64,000 nt of DNA. It comes from Bradyrhizobium sp. WSM471. Lineage in GTDB: Bacteria > Pseudomonadota > Alphaproteobacteria > Rhizobiales > Xanthobacteraceae. The stretch covers positions 2,914,001 to 2,978,000 of the forward strand of contig NZ_CM001442.1 in the NCBI RefSeq assembly GCF_000244915.1. Reading direction: 5' to 3'. How positions within the stretch are numbered: the stretch's first letter is position 1; every line of letters starts with the position of its first letter. Below are positions 44,268 through 53,377 of the stretch, piece after piece. A program made the translations under genes and the position numbers. The notes beneath the pieces were generated by a model. The model did not search any database and had not been told where the DNA came from. It saw only the letters and a list, made by a program, of their open reading frames with translations.

Positions 44268-45107
44268 ATGAACACAAAACCCTTCGGCAAAACCGGCGCC
44301 AGCGTCTCCATCATTGGGCAGGGCACCTGGTATCTCGACCACGGCGATCGCAAGCGCGCGGTCGCGGCGCTGCAGCGCGGCCTCGACCTCGGCATGACCC
44401 ACATCGACACCGCCGAGATGTATGGCGATGCCGAGCTCGTCATTGCCGATGCGATCGCGGGACGACGCGATGAGGTGTTCCTGGTGTCCAAGGTGCTTCC
44501 GAGCAACGCCTCGCGCCGCGGAACCATCACCGCCTGTGAGCGCTCGCTGAAGCGGCTGAAAACTGATCGGCTCGATTGCTATCTGCTGCATTGGCGCGGC
44601 TCCTATCCGCTGGAGGACACCGTCGCCGCGTTCGAGGAACTGGTGAAGGCCGGCAAGATCAAGTCCTGGGGCGTCTCCAATTTCGATGCCGACGATCTCG
44701 ACGAGATGCTCGACGCCGCCGGCGAAGACCGCATCGCCTGCAATCAGGTGCTCTATCATCTGAAGGAACGCGCGATCGAGCACGCGGTGATCCCGTGGTG
44801 CGAACAGCATGGTGTTGCCGTGGTCGCCTATTCGCCGTTCGGCCACGACGATTTCCCTGCGGGCAACAGCAGGGGCGGCGCAGTACTGGCGCGCATCGCG
44901 GAGGCGCGGCGCGCGACGCCGCGCCAGGTCGCACTGAGCTTCCTCACCCGTGCGACTACGGTGTTCGCCGTCCCGAAGGCGTCGTCCGCGGAACATGCCG
45001 GCGAAAACGCCGCGGCCGGCGATCTCGTGCTGACGAAAGATGAGATTGCGGCGCTCGATGCGGCGTTTCCGCGCGGTCCGAAGCCGCGCGGCCTGCCCAT
45101 GCTGTAG
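44268..45107 (+). CDS. Aldo/keto reductase
   Basis: 279 residues. AKR catalytic tetrad contexts are visible: HIDTAEMYG (Asp, Tyr), VSKVLP (Lys) and CYLLHW (His); the NADP-binding tail is AVPKASSAEHAGEN. Reduces a carbonyl compound with NADPH in the cytoplasm. CGGAG lies 5-6 bases before the ATG. It follows the frameshifted lactonase gene after about 45 bases, so both may serve sugar metabolism. Substrate not defined. Confidence 0.87.
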   Translation: MNTKPFGKTGASVSIIGQGTWYLDHGDRKRAVAALQRGLDLGMTHIDTAEMYGDAELVIADAIAGRRDEVFLVSKVLPSNASRRGTITACERSLKRLKTDRLDCYLLHWRGSYPLEDTVAAFEELVKAGKIKSWGVSNFDADDLDEMLDAAGEDRIACNQVLYHLKERAIEHAVIPWCEQHGVAVVAYSPFGHDDFPAGNSRGGAVLARIAEARRATPRQVALSFLTRATTVFAVPKASSAEHAGENAAAGDLVLTKDEIAALDAAFPRGPKPRGLPML

Positions 45108-45247
45108 TGCACAAACGCCTGTTATTAATGGAGTCTTGACGCGCGCGGACGTGAGCGCATATCGGCATCCTGTTTTCGGAAGTTGTGAAAGCGGCGCAAT
45201 TATCGTTTTTTACGATCATTCCCGATTCGCATTCCTAGGTTCCAGCC

Positions 45248-46234
45248 GTGACCCCGCCGCCCGCCGCAGCCGCAAGGCTCGACAGTATTCCCATGTCCAT
45301 GCCGGAAAAGAAGCCGCAGGTGCGCCGCGCGCCGGCGCGCGTCGATCATCCCTTCAAGGGCATCGCGCTGGTGCTGCTGTCGACGATCTTTCTCGGCTGC
45401 TCCGATGTCACCGCGAAATATCTGTCGTCGAGCCTGCCGTCGATCGAGATCACCTGGATCCGCTTCGTGACGTTTGCGCTGATGTTCACGCCGGTGATGC
45501 TGCCGGGCTCGCCGCTTCATGCCATGCGCACCGAGCGCCTCGGCCTGCAGCTGATGCGCGGCGCGGCATTGCTCGGCTCTTCGCTGTTCTTCATCACCGG
45601 CCTGAGCTTCCTGCCGATCGCGGAAGCGTCCGCGACCGGCTTCGTCTCGCCACTGTTCGTCACCGCGCTCTCGATCGTGTTCCTGAGCGAGAAGGTCGGC
45701 ATGCGCCGCTGGATCGCGACCGCGATCGGCCTGACCGGCGTGCTGATCATCCTGCGCCCGGGCTCCAGCGCGTTTCACGCCGCCGCGTTCTTTCCGATCG
45801 TCTCGGCGTTCTGCTGGGCTGCGGCGCTGATCCTGACGCGCATGATGAGCGGGCGTGAAGCCGTCCTCACCACGATGGCCTATTCGGCGCTGACGGGCGT
45901 TGCGATCCTCTCTCTGATGGTACCGTTCGTCTGGGTCACGCCGACCTGGACCGCGATCGGGCTTGGCATCGTGATCGGCGTCGCCTCCACCGTCGGCCAG
46001 TGGATCATCGTGCTGGCCTATCGCTACGGCGATGCCTCGGTGCTGGCGCCGTTTTCCTACACCCAGCTGCTGTGGGTCAGCATTCTCGGCTTCTTCCTGT
46101 TCGGCGAAGTGCCGGATGTCTGGACCGTCACCGGCGCGGCCTTCATCGTGGCCAGCGGCCTCTACATCGCCCATCGCGAGCGCATCCGCCGCGCCCAGCT
46201 CCTGATCATGGAAGAGCGGTCCCCGAACCCCTGA
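45248..46234 (+). CDS. DMT-family (EamA) transporter
   Basis: 328 residues from a GTG at 45248, with about ten membrane helices in two EamA repeats (KGIALVLLSTIFLGCSDVTAKYL... and AFFPIVSAFCWAAALIL...). A hydrophilic Arg/Pro-rich N-terminus of about 35 residues lies in the cytoplasm; an ATG at 45293 is an alternative start. Drug/metabolite superfamily members export amino acids, nucleotide derivatives or other metabolites. Stands alone; 59 bases to the next gene. Substrate unknown. Confidence 0.83.
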   Translation: MTPPPAAAARLDSIPMSMPEKKPQVRRAPARVDHPFKGIALVLLSTIFLGCSDVTAKYLSSSLPSIEITWIRFVTFALMFTPVMLPGSPLHAMRTERLGLQLMRGAALLGSSLFFITGLSFLPIAEASATGFVSPLFVTALSIVFLSEKVGMRRWIATAIGLTGVLIILRPGSSAFHAAAFFPIVSAFCWAAALILTRMMSGREAVLTTMAYSALTGVAILSLMVPFVWVTPTWTAIGLGIVIGVASTVGQWIIVLAYRYGDASVLAPFSYTQLLWVSILGFFLFGEVPDVWTVTGAAFIVASGLYIAHRERIRRAQLLIMEERSPNP

Positions 46235-46293
46235 CGCAAGTTCGCGCGTCCGCTTCGTGCTATCAACGGCTCCAATAAAACGGGAGGAGCCGG

Positions 46294-47373
46294 ATGCGCG
46301 CTGCGATTTTCAGGAACGGCGAGATTGTTGTCGACCGGATGGCGGAGCCAAAGCCGGGCTCCGGCCAGGTGCTGGTCAAGACGCTCGCCTGCGGCATCTG
46401 CGGCTCCGATCTGCACGCGTGCCAGCACGCCCACCGCATGGTGGAGATGGCGCGGAAGACCGGACGCAAGCCGATGGACCTCGCCCGCGACGTCGTGTTC
46501 GGCCACGAGTTCTGCTGCGAGATCGTCGATTACGGCCCGGGGACTGTGCGCAAGCTCAAACCGGGCACGCGCGTCTGTTCGCTGCCGGCCCTCGTGACGT
46601 CGCAGGGCATCGAGGGCATCGGCTATTCCAATGACAATGTCGGCGGCTATGCCGAGGCGATGCTGCTGAGCGAAGCGCTGCTGCTCGAGGTGCCCAACGG
46701 TCTCGCGCCGGAGCACGCCGCGCTCACCGAACCGCTCGCGGTCGGCGTTCACGCGGTCGCCAAGGCCAACATCCGAGGCGGCGAAGTGCCGCTCGTGATC
46801 GGCTGCGGCCCGGTCGGGCTGGCGGTGATTGCGGCGCTGAAGCTCAAGGGCCTGCATCCGATCGTCGCGGCCGACTATTCGACGGCGCGGCGCGCGCTTG
46901 CGGCAAAACTCGGCGCCGATATCGTCGTGGATCCCAGGGTGTCGCAGCCCTATGCGACCTGGGCCGAGCATGCGCAGATGTCGGATGCGGAGAAGGCGGC
47001 GCGGCCACCATTCCAGGCGATGCTGCCCGCCCTGAAGCCCGCGATCATCTTCGAATGCGTCGGCGTGCCCGGGCTGTTGCAGCAGGTGTTCGAGGGCGCA
47101 CCACGCGATGCCAGGATCGTCGTGGTCGGCGTCTGCATGGAGACCGACACAAGTGAGCCCATGCTCGGCATCATGAAGGAGCTCAACGTCCAGTATGTGC
47201 TCGGCTATACGCCGGACGAATTCGCAGCCTCACTGCGCCTGATCGCGGAAGGGCAGGTGGATGCGGCGGCGATGGTGACGGCGGAAGTCGGCATCGACGG
47301 CGTCGCAAAGGCTTTCGTCGATCTCGCCAATCCCGAAGCGCACACCAAGATCATCGTGCAGCCATGGCGGTGA
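46294..47373 (+). CDS. Zinc-binding dehydrogenase (MDR superfamily)
   Basis: 359 residues. The catalytic-zinc region ACGICGSDLHACQ and GHEFCCEIVDYG is conserved and the Rossmann motif is VIGCGPVGLAVIAAL, but the four-Cys structural-zinc loop of classical alcohol dehydrogenases is missing (GTRVCSLPALVTSQG instead). An approximately 25-residue insert is present after GADIVVDPR. Likely an NAD(P)-dependent alcohol or polyol dehydrogenase. GGGAGGAG is ideally placed before the ATG at 46294. Followed by a palindromic repeat. Confidence 0.85.
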   Translation: MRAAIFRNGEIVVDRMAEPKPGSGQVLVKTLACGICGSDLHACQHAHRMVEMARKTGRKPMDLARDVVFGHEFCCEIVDYGPGTVRKLKPGTRVCSLPALVTSQGIEGIGYSNDNVGGYAEAMLLSEALLLEVPNGLAPEHAALTEPLAVGVHAVAKANIRGGEVPLVIGCGPVGLAVIAALKLKGLHPIVAADYSTARRALAAKLGADIVVDPRVSQPYATWAEHAQMSDAEKAARPPFQAMLPALKPAIIFECVGVPGLLQQVFEGAPRDARIVVVGVCMETDTSEPMLGIMKELNVQYVLGYTPDEFAASLRLIAEGQVDAAAMVTAEVGIDGVAKAFVDLANPEAHTKIIVQPWR

Positions 47374-47399
47374 AGGCTGGTTGAACATCTCTCTGCGGC

Positions 47400-47510
47400 C
47401 ATCCTTCGAGACGCCCGCCTGCGGCGGGCCCTCAGGATGAGGTCCTGACATGCGGCGAAATGCTAGACCCTCGTGGTGAGGAGCCCGCGAAGCGGGCGTC
47501 TCGAACCACG
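47400..47510. repeat. Palindromic intergenic repeat, partial CCTGAGG family
   Basis: ATCCTTCGAGACGCCCGC and CGGGCGTCTCGAACCACG arms surround CTCAGGATGAGG and GACCCTCGTGGTGAGGAG. It shares the TCCTTCGAG and CTCAGGATGA words with the 5415 and 43064 elements but in a rearranged order. Lies between convergent genes. Confidence 0.6.
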
Positions 47511-47533
47511 CAGGCCGCGCTCGTTCACCTTCG

Positions 47534-48454
47534 TCAATACTTCGAAGGCACGTGCATCTCCGCCGGAATCGGTCCGCGGTGATAGTCGGGGTTGCGGACG
47601 CGCGGCGGCAGCACCACAGGCGCGCGCGAGACCTCCTGGTAGGGGATCTGGCTGAGCAAATGCGAGATGCAGTTGAGCCGGGCGCGCTTCTTGTCCACGG
47701 CATCGACGATCCACCACGGCGAATCCGGCAGATGCGTGTACTCCAGCATCGTCTCCTTGGCCTTGGTGTACGCCTCCCAGCGGCTGCGCGCCTCGACGTC
47801 CATCGGGCTCAGCTTCCACTGCTTGAGCGGATCCTTGATGCGCATGGTGAAGCGGAACTGCTGTTCGTCGTCGGTGATAGAGAACCAGTATTTGATCAGG
47901 ATGGTGCCGGAGCGGATCAGCATCCGCTCGAATTCCGGCACCGACTGGAAGAACTCCTGGTATTGCTCGTCCGTGCAGAATCCCATCACGCGCTCGACGC
48001 CGGCGCGGTTGTACCAGCTGCGATCGAACAGCACCATTTCGCCGCCGGCCGGCAGGTGCGAGACATAGCGTTGGAAATACCATTGCGTGCGCTCGCGCTC
48101 GCTCGGTGCCGGAAGCGCGGCGACACGGCAGATGCGGGGATTGAGGCGCTGGGTGATGCGCTTGATCACGCCGCCCTTGCCGGCGGAGTCGCGGCCCTCG
48201 AACAGCACCACGACCTTCTTCTTCTCGCTCTGCACCCAGTCCTGGAGCTTGACCAGCTCGCCCTGAAGGCGGAGCAGCTCACGGAAATAGAGCCTGCGAT
48301 CCACCGTCGGTCGGAGCGCGTCGGTCTCGTCCAGCAGTTCGTCGAATCTGGAGTCGTCGAGCTCGAGTTCCAGCTCTTCGTCGAGATCGTCGGTCATTTC
48401 CCGGATGATGCGCTCGCGTTTGGCCATTTCAGGGGTGCGGTCGGATGCGGTCAT
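47534..48454 (-). CDS. ppk2: Polyphosphate kinase 2
   Basis: 306 residues. An acidic N-terminal segment (DDLDEELELELDDSRFDELLDE) precedes the PPK2 kinase fold: Walker A-like FEGRDSAGKGGVIK, RYVSHLPAGGEMVLFDRSWYNRAGVERVMGFC (Walker B) and the lid region FRFTMRIKDPLKQWKLSPMD. Transfers phosphate between polyphosphate and nucleoside diphosphates, thereby making or using GTP/ATP. Class I by the single domain. AGAAGGA precedes the start; the frame to 48523 is not needed. Confidence 0.9.
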   Translation of the reverse strand: MTASDRTPEMAKRERIIREMTDDLDEELELELDDSRFDELLDETDALRPTVDRRLYFRELLRLQGELVKLQDWVQSEKKKVVVLFEGRDSAGKGGVIKRITQRLNPRICRVAALPAPSERERTQWYFQRYVSHLPAGGEMVLFDRSWYNRAGVERVMGFCTDEQYQEFFQSVPEFERMLIRSGTILIKYWFSITDDEQQFRFTMRIKDPLKQWKLSPMDVEARSRWEAYTKAKETMLEYTHLPDSPWWIVDAVDKKRARLNCISHLLSQIPYQEVSRAPVVLPPRVRNPDYHRGPIPAEMHVPSKY

Positions 48455-48550
48455 GGGTCCTTCTTTCGGCAGGGTACCTGTCGGCCGTGACCATCGGCGG
48501 GGCTTATTGCGTCCATGTGACACCGGTTCCGAAATAGCCCGGCGGGGCCG

Positions 48551-49012
48551 TCACACCGGCAGCGCGATCGAATATTTCACCTGGCTGAGCGCAAAGCTGG
48601 ACTCGATCGAGGCGATGCCGTCGAGCCGGGTCAGCTTGGTCTTCAGGAAGGTCTCGTAGGAGGCGAGGTCGGCCGCGACCACGCGCAAGAGATAGTCGCG
48701 GTTGCCGGTCATCAGATAGCACTCCAGCACCTCGTCCCATTTCGAGATCGCCCGCGCGAAGCGGTTGAGATCCTCCTCCTTCTGCCGCGCCAGCTTGATC
48801 GAGATGAAGACGCTGACATGCAGCCCCAGCGCCTTCTGGTCGACGGTCGCGATGTAGCGCGAGATGACGCCACGCTCCTCCAGCAGCTTGACCCGGCGAT
48901 GGCAGGGCGAGACCGACAGCCCGACCTTGTCGGCCAGCTCCTGCATGGTCAGCCGGCTGTCGTTCTGGAGGTAGCCGAGGATTTTGCGGTCGATGGCGTC
49001 GAGGTCGGGCAT
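48551..49012 (-). CDS. Lrp/AsnC-family transcriptional regulator
   Basis: 153 residues. N-terminal helix-turn-helix (LDAIDRKILGYLQNDSRLTMQELADKVGLSVSPCHRRVKLLEERGVI) and C-terminal RAM/ligand domain (GLHVSVFISIKLARQKEED; CYLMTGNRDYLLRVVA). Such proteins respond to amino acids or 2-oxo acids. Divergent from the E1-like enzyme at 49146 over 133 bases holding two dyads, so that gene is the prime target. The longer frame to 49222 lacks similarity. Confidence 0.9.
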   Translation of the reverse strand: MPDLDAIDRKILGYLQNDSRLTMQELADKVGLSVSPCHRRVKLLEERGVISRYIATVDQKALGLHVSVFISIKLARQKEEDLNRFARAISKWDEVLECYLMTGNRDYLLRVVAADLASYETFLKTKLTRLDGIASIESSFALSQVKYSIALPV

Positions 49013-49036
49013 TGGGATGAACCTGTCGTTTTCGGC

Positions 49037-49051
49037 GATTACTTGGTAATC
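49037..49051. promoter_or_regulatory. Candidate Lrp-type operator
   Basis: GATTACTTGGTAATC: perfect 6-base arms around TTG, a 15-base dyad 25 bases upstream of the regulator start. Length and AT-rich centre fit Lrp/AsnC sites, suggesting autoregulation. Confidence 0.55.
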
Positions 49052-49073
49052 TATCCCAACATTAGTTGGTATT

Positions 49074-49099
49074 GCGCCAAAAATTGAGAAGTTTGGCGC
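49074..49099. promoter_or_regulatory. Second dyad in the Lrp/E1 intergenic region
   Basis: GCGCCAAA and TTTGGCGC are exact reverse complements separated by 10 bases, 47 bases before the E1-like gene. Could be a second operator or a hairpin near the promoter. Confidence 0.45.
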
Positions 49100-49145
49100 T
49101 CCCCGCAGGGGTATCATCGGGCACCTGTTTTCCGGGAGCATTGCC

Positions 49146-51509
49146 ATGCCCGTTGATACCGCCCGCCTCGACAGATTGACCGCGCTCGCCCGCAAGGCGC
49201 TGTGGCTGTCGTCATGGACCATCCATCACGCCAACCACGTTCGCGCGAACACGGACGGCCTGAAGGTCGGCGGACATCAGGCCTCGTCGGCCTCGCTCGC
49301 CACCATCATGTCGGCGCTGTATTTTCACGTGCTGAAGCCCGAAGATCGCGTCGCGGTGAAGCCGCATGCGAGCCCGGTGTTCCACGCCATCCAGTATCTG
49401 TTCGGCCGGCAGAGCCGCGAGAAGCTGGAGAATTTTCGTGGCTTCAAGGGCGCGCAGTCCTATCCCTCGCGCACCAAGGACGTCGACGACGTCGATTTCT
49501 CCACCGGCTCGGTCGGCCTCGGCGTTGCGCAGACGCTGTTCGCCTCGCTGGTGCAGGACTACGTCAAGGCGCATGGCTGGATGAAGGATCGCCGCGAGGG
49601 GCGGATGATTGCCCTGGTCGGCGACGCCGAGATGGACGAGGGCAACATCTTCGAGGCGCTGGCGGAAGGCTGGAAGCACGGCCTGCGCAACACCTGGTGG
49701 GTGGTCGACTACAACAGGCAGTCGCTCGATGCCGTCGTCCGCGAAGGTCTCTGGGAAAAGTTCGAGACCGTATTCCGCAATTTCGGCTGGGACGTGGTGA
49801 TCGTGAAATACGGCCGCCTGATGCGCGAGGCCTTTGCGGAAGCTGGCGGCGAGGCGCTGAAGCGCTGGATCGACAATTGCCCGAACGCGCTCTACGCCGC
49901 CTTGTGTTTCCAGGGCGGCGCGGCATTCCGCAAACACCTCCACGACGAGATCGGCGATCAGGGCCCCATCACCAAACTGATCGACAGGCGCAGCGACGAC
50001 GAATTGCTGGCGCTGATGTCGAACCTCGGCGGCCACGACATGGCGAGCATGCTGGACGCCTTCGAATCCATCGATCACGATCGCCCGGTCTGCTTCATCG
50101 CCTACACCATCAAGGGCGTCGGTCTGCCGTTCCAGGGCCACAAGGACAATCACGCCGGTCTGATGACGATCGCGCAGATGGAGAAATATCGCGACAGCCA
50201 GAACATTCGGCCCGGACACGAATGGGACAGATACGAGGGTCTCGCCCAAAGTGCCGCCGAGCTCGATGCCTTCCTCGCGGGTGTGCCGTTCAACCAGGAC
50301 GGCCGCCGGCTCACCGCGCCTGTGATCGAGGTGCCGTCGCAGCTCGCCTTCAAGCCGGCGCCGCAGATGTCGACCCAGCAAGGTTTTGGGCTGGTGCTGA
50401 ACGAGATCGCGCGCGGCGACAGCGAGCTCGCACAGCGCATCGTCACGACATCGCCTGACGTCACCGTCTCGACCAATCTCGGTCCGTGGGTGAACCGGCG
50501 CGGCCTGTTTGCGCGCGGCGAGAAGGCGGACTTATTCCGCAGCGAGAAAATTCCATCCACCTTCAACTGGGATTTCTCGCCCAAGGGTCAGCATCTCGAA
50601 CTCGGCATCGCCGAGATGAACCTGTTCATCATGCTCTCGGCCCTCGGCCTGTCGCACCAGATCAACGGCGAGCGGCTGCTGCCGGTCGGCACGCTCTACG
50701 ATCCCTTCATCGAGCGCGGTCTCGATGCGCTGAATTATGCCTGCTACCAGGATGCCCGCTTCATGGTGGCGGCGACGCCGTCGGGCATCACGCTCGCACC
50801 CGAAGGCGGCGCGCATCAGTCGATCGCAACGCCTTTGATCGGCATGGCGCAGGACGGCCTCGCCTCGTTCGAGCCGGCCTTCGTCGACGAACTCGCCGTG
50901 ATCATGGGGTGGGGCTTCAATCACATGCAGCACGATCCGGGCGAGGGCGGCTCGGTCTATTTGCGGCTCTCGACGCGGAGCATCGAGCAGGCGCAGCGGA
51001 TCATGACGCCCGAGCTTGCACAGGGCATCACCGACGGCGCCTATTGGCTGCGCAAGCCGGGCCCCAATGCCGAACTCATTATCGCCTATACCGGCGCAGT
51101 TGCGCCGGAAGCGATCGAAGCGACCGGCTTCATCGGCGAGAGCCGGCGCGACATCGGTCTGCTCGCGATCACGTCCGCGGATCGTCTGCATGCGGGGTGG
51201 ACCGCCGCACGGAAATTGCGCCGTGATCGGAGGGGCGTGCAGCATCTCAGCCACATCGAAAGACTGCTCGCGCCGCTGCCGCGCGACTGCGGCATCGTGA
51301 CCGTGATCGACGGTCATCCGGCGGCTCTCGGCTGGCTCGGCAGCGTCCGCGGCCATCGCGTCGAGGCGCTCGGCGTCGAGCAGTTCGGTCAGACCGGCAC
51401 CATCGCCGACCTGTACCGCCACCACGGCATCGACGCCAACGCCATCATCGATGCGGCCGAAAGCCTCACCACCGGCGCGCCGGTGTTGCATCGGAAGATG
51501 GCGGTGTAA
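49146..51509 (+). CDS. 2-oxoacid dehydrogenase E1-like / transketolase-family enzyme
   Basis: 787 residues, homodimeric PDH-E1/transketolase architecture: N-terminal ThDP-binding half (GGHQASSASLATIMSALYF, GDAEMDEGNIFEAL...WWVVDYNRQS with the GDx Mg/ThDP signature), pyrimidine-binding half (HLELGIAEMNLFIMLSALGLS with catalytic Glu) and C-terminal domain. Shorter than E. coli AceE by about 100 residues. Related to MdeB-type 2-oxobutyrate enzymes, which pair with an Lrp-like regulator, as here. No E2, E3 or methionine gamma-lyase gene is adjacent. ACCTGTTTTCCGGGAG lies before the ATG. Confidence 0.82.
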   Translation: MPVDTARLDRLTALARKALWLSSWTIHHANHVRANTDGLKVGGHQASSASLATIMSALYFHVLKPEDRVAVKPHASPVFHAIQYLFGRQSREKLENFRGFKGAQSYPSRTKDVDDVDFSTGSVGLGVAQTLFASLVQDYVKAHGWMKDRREGRMIALVGDAEMDEGNIFEALAEGWKHGLRNTWWVVDYNRQSLDAVVREGLWEKFETVFRNFGWDVVIVKYGRLMREAFAEAGGEALKRWIDNCPNALYAALCFQGGAAFRKHLHDEIGDQGPITKLIDRRSDDELLALMSNLGGHDMASMLDAFESIDHDRPVCFIAYTIKGVGLPFQGHKDNHAGLMTIAQMEKYRDSQNIRPGHEWDRYEGLAQSAAELDAFLAGVPFNQDGRRLTAPVIEVPSQLAFKPAPQMSTQQGFGLVLNEIARGDSELAQRIVTTSPDVTVSTNLGPWVNRRGLFARGEKADLFRSEKIPSTFNWDFSPKGQHLELGIAEMNLFIMLSALGLSHQINGERLLPVGTLYDPFIERGLDALNYACYQDARFMVAATPSGITLAPEGGAHQSIATPLIGMAQDGLASFEPAFVDELAVIMGWGFNHMQHDPGEGGSVYLRLSTRSIEQAQRIMTPELAQGITDGAYWLRKPGPNAELIIAYTGAVAPEAIEATGFIGESRRDIGLLAITSADRLHAGWTAARKLRRDRRGVQHLSHIERLLAPLPRDCGIVTVIDGHPAALGWLGSVRGHRVEALGVEQFGQTGTIADLYRHHGIDANAIIDAAESLTTGAPVLHRKMAV

Positions 51510-51514
51510 GTCTC

Positions 51515-51640
51515 CGTCGTCGTCCTGGCGAAGGCCAGGACCCATACGCCGCGGCAGTTGTTGTTGGCCGCAGGCAGTAGACGCTAGAGCAAACCATCCG
51601 GCCCCTGTGATAATGGGTCCTGGCCTTCGCCAAGACGACG
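51515..51640. repeat. Palindromic intergenic repeat, CGTCGTCCTGGCGAAGGCC family
   Basis: CGTCGTCCTGGCGAAGGCCAGGACCC and GGGTCCTGGCCTTCGCCAAGACGACG are near-exact inverted arms about 70 bases apart, the centre containing CCATACGCCGCGGC. A relative with the same CCATACGCCGCGGC word is at 63751-63887. Separates the E1-like gene from the aldehyde dehydrogenase gene. Confidence 0.8.
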
Positions 51641-51791
51641 TCCATGACGGCCTTGCCACCCCTCCGCCATCGGCTCATATAACCTCAGTCCGCCGCAATG
51701 CTGGCCCCGCATATGGCGGGTTCAATTGCCGGCGCTTTCGTGCAAGGATGCCTGCCGAAACGCCCCCTCCAAGCCCAAGAAGAGGTTCACT

Positions 51792-53222
51792 ATGGTCAAT
51801 CGCATGCAGTTCTACATCGACGGCGCCTGGGTCGATCCCGCCGTCAAGAAGTCCACCGCCGTGGTCAATCCGGCGACGGAAGAGGCGATGTACGAGGTTG
51901 CGCTGGGCTCCAAGGCCGACGTTGATAAAGCTGTCGCCGCCGCCAAGCGCGCGTTCGTGACATTCTCCCAGACCAGCCGTGACGAGCGCGTCGCGCTGCT
52001 CACCAAAGTCATCGAGATCTACAAGGGTCGCCTCAAGGAGATCGGCGCCGCCGTCTCCGACGAGATGGGCGCGCCGCTGCCGATGGCCGAAAAGCTGCAG
52101 GCCGGCGCCGGCCTCGGCCACCTCATGACCACGCTCGACGTGCTCAAGAACTATCATTTCGAGGAACCGGTCGGCACCGCCATGGTGCTGCGCGAGCCGG
52201 TCGGCGTGGTCGGCATGATCACGCCCTGGAACTGGCCGCTCAACCAGATCGCCTGCAAGGTCGCGCCTGCGCTCGCCGCCGGCTGCACCATGATCCTGAA
52301 GCCGTCGGAATTCACCCCGACCTCGGCCTTGATCTTTGCGGAAATCCTCCATGAAGCCGGCGTGCCGAAGGGCGTGTTCAACCTCGTCAACGGTCTCGGC
52401 CCCGAGGTCGGCGCCGCCATGAGCGAGCACCCCGATATCGACATGATCTCCTTCACCGGTTCGACCCGCGCCGGCATCGACGTGGCCAAGCGCGCGGCAC
52501 CGACCGTGAAGCGCGTCAGCCAGGAGCTCGGCGGCAAATCGCCGAACGTCATTCTGGAAGGCGCCGATCTCACGAAGGCGGTGACCGGCGGCGTGATGCA
52601 CATGTTCAACAACTCCGGCCAGTCCTGCAACGCGCCCTCGCGCATGATCGTGCCTGCCGCGAAGATGAAGGAAGTTGCCGCAATCGCGAAAGCCGTCGCC
52701 GACAAGACCAAGGCGGGCGATCCGCGCGCCGAAGGCACCACCATCGGTCCCGTGGTCAACCGCGGCCAGTGGGACAAGATCCAGGGTCTGATCAAGAAGG
52801 GCATCGACGAGGGCGCAACGCTGGTTGCCGGTGGCCCCGGCCTGCCTGAAGGGGTCAACAAGGGCTTCTATGTCCGTCCGACCATCTTCGCCGACGTCAC
52901 CCCCGACATGACGATTGCGCGTGAAGAGATCTTCGGACCGGTGCTGACCATCATCGGCGCCAAGGACGAAGCCGAAGCGGTGCACATCGCCAACGACACG
53001 CCCTATGGGCTTGCCGGCTACGTCACGGGTGCGTCCGTCGAGGACGCCAAGCGTGTCGGCCGCCAGATCCGCGCCGGCAACGTCAACCTGCAGGGCGTGC
53101 CCAACGACCGCTCCGCGCCGTTCGGCGGCTACAAGCAGTCCGGCAACGGCCGCGAGTGGGGCAAGTACGGCCTCGAGGACTTCCTCGAAGTGAAGGCGGT
53201 TGCCGGCTTCAACGCGGCGTAA
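51792..53222 (+). CDS. Aldehyde dehydrogenase family protein
   Basis: 476 residues. ALDH signature residues: TPWNWPLNQ, nucleotide site FTGSTRAGID, general-base Glu245 (VSQELGGKSPNV), nucleophile Cys279 (NNSGQSCNAPSRM) and the EEIFGPVL region. Oxidises an aldehyde to the acid with NAD(P). Many alphaproteobacterial relatives are annotated as betaine or other aldehyde dehydrogenases; the substrate is open. AAGAAGAGG precedes the ATG at 51792. Monocistronic: a repeat upstream and a strong terminator downstream. Confidence 0.88.
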   Translation: MVNRMQFYIDGAWVDPAVKKSTAVVNPATEEAMYEVALGSKADVDKAVAAAKRAFVTFSQTSRDERVALLTKVIEIYKGRLKEIGAAVSDEMGAPLPMAEKLQAGAGLGHLMTTLDVLKNYHFEEPVGTAMVLREPVGVVGMITPWNWPLNQIACKVAPALAAGCTMILKPSEFTPTSALIFAEILHEAGVPKGVFNLVNGLGPEVGAAMSEHPDIDMISFTGSTRAGIDVAKRAAPTVKRVSQELGGKSPNVILEGADLTKAVTGGVMHMFNNSGQSCNAPSRMIVPAAKMKEVAAIAKAVADKTKAGDPRAEGTTIGPVVNRGQWDKIQGLIKKGIDEGATLVAGGPGLPEGVNKGFYVRPTIFADVTPDMTIAREEIFGPVLTIIGAKDEAEAVHIANDTPYGLAGYVTGASVEDAKRVGRQIRAGNVNLQGVPNDRSAPFGGYKQSGNGREWGKYGLEDFLEVKAVAGFNAA

Positions 53223-53240
53223 GCGTTAGCGCCTGAACCA

Positions 53241-53286
53241 ACAAAGCGCCGGAGCGGGCAACCGCTCCGGCGTCTTTGTTTTTTCG
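53241..53286 (+). terminator. Strong rho-independent terminator
   Basis: GCCGGAGCGG and CCGCTCCGGC pair around a GCAA loop, with the flanking AACAAAG partly paired to CTTTGTT and six Ts after (53280-53285). The clearest intrinsic terminator in the window, 18 bases after the aldehyde dehydrogenase stop. Confidence 0.9.
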
Positions 53287-53354
53287 TAGCCCGCATGGAG
53301 CGAAGCGGAATGCGGGGACTGTCCCGGATTGCGCTTCGCTCCATCCGGGCTACG
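53286..53354. repeat. Palindromic intergenic repeat, CGTAGCCCG family
   Basis: CGTAGCCCGCATGGAGCGAA and its partner TTCGCTCCATCCGGGCTACG are near-perfect inverted arms about 30 bases apart (69 bases in all). The element abuts the preceding terminator. A different family from the CCTGAGG, CATTGCG and CCTGGCG elements. Confidence 0.8.
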
Positions 53355-53377
53355 GGCTCAGAAAGACGGCGGAGAAA

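Noticed and set aside
49146..51509. Standard pyruvate dehydrogenase E1 (aceE)
   Set aside because: Shorter than AceE, no aceF/lpd neighbours, and paired with an Lrp-like regulator, so a specialised 2-oxoacid enzyme is preferred.
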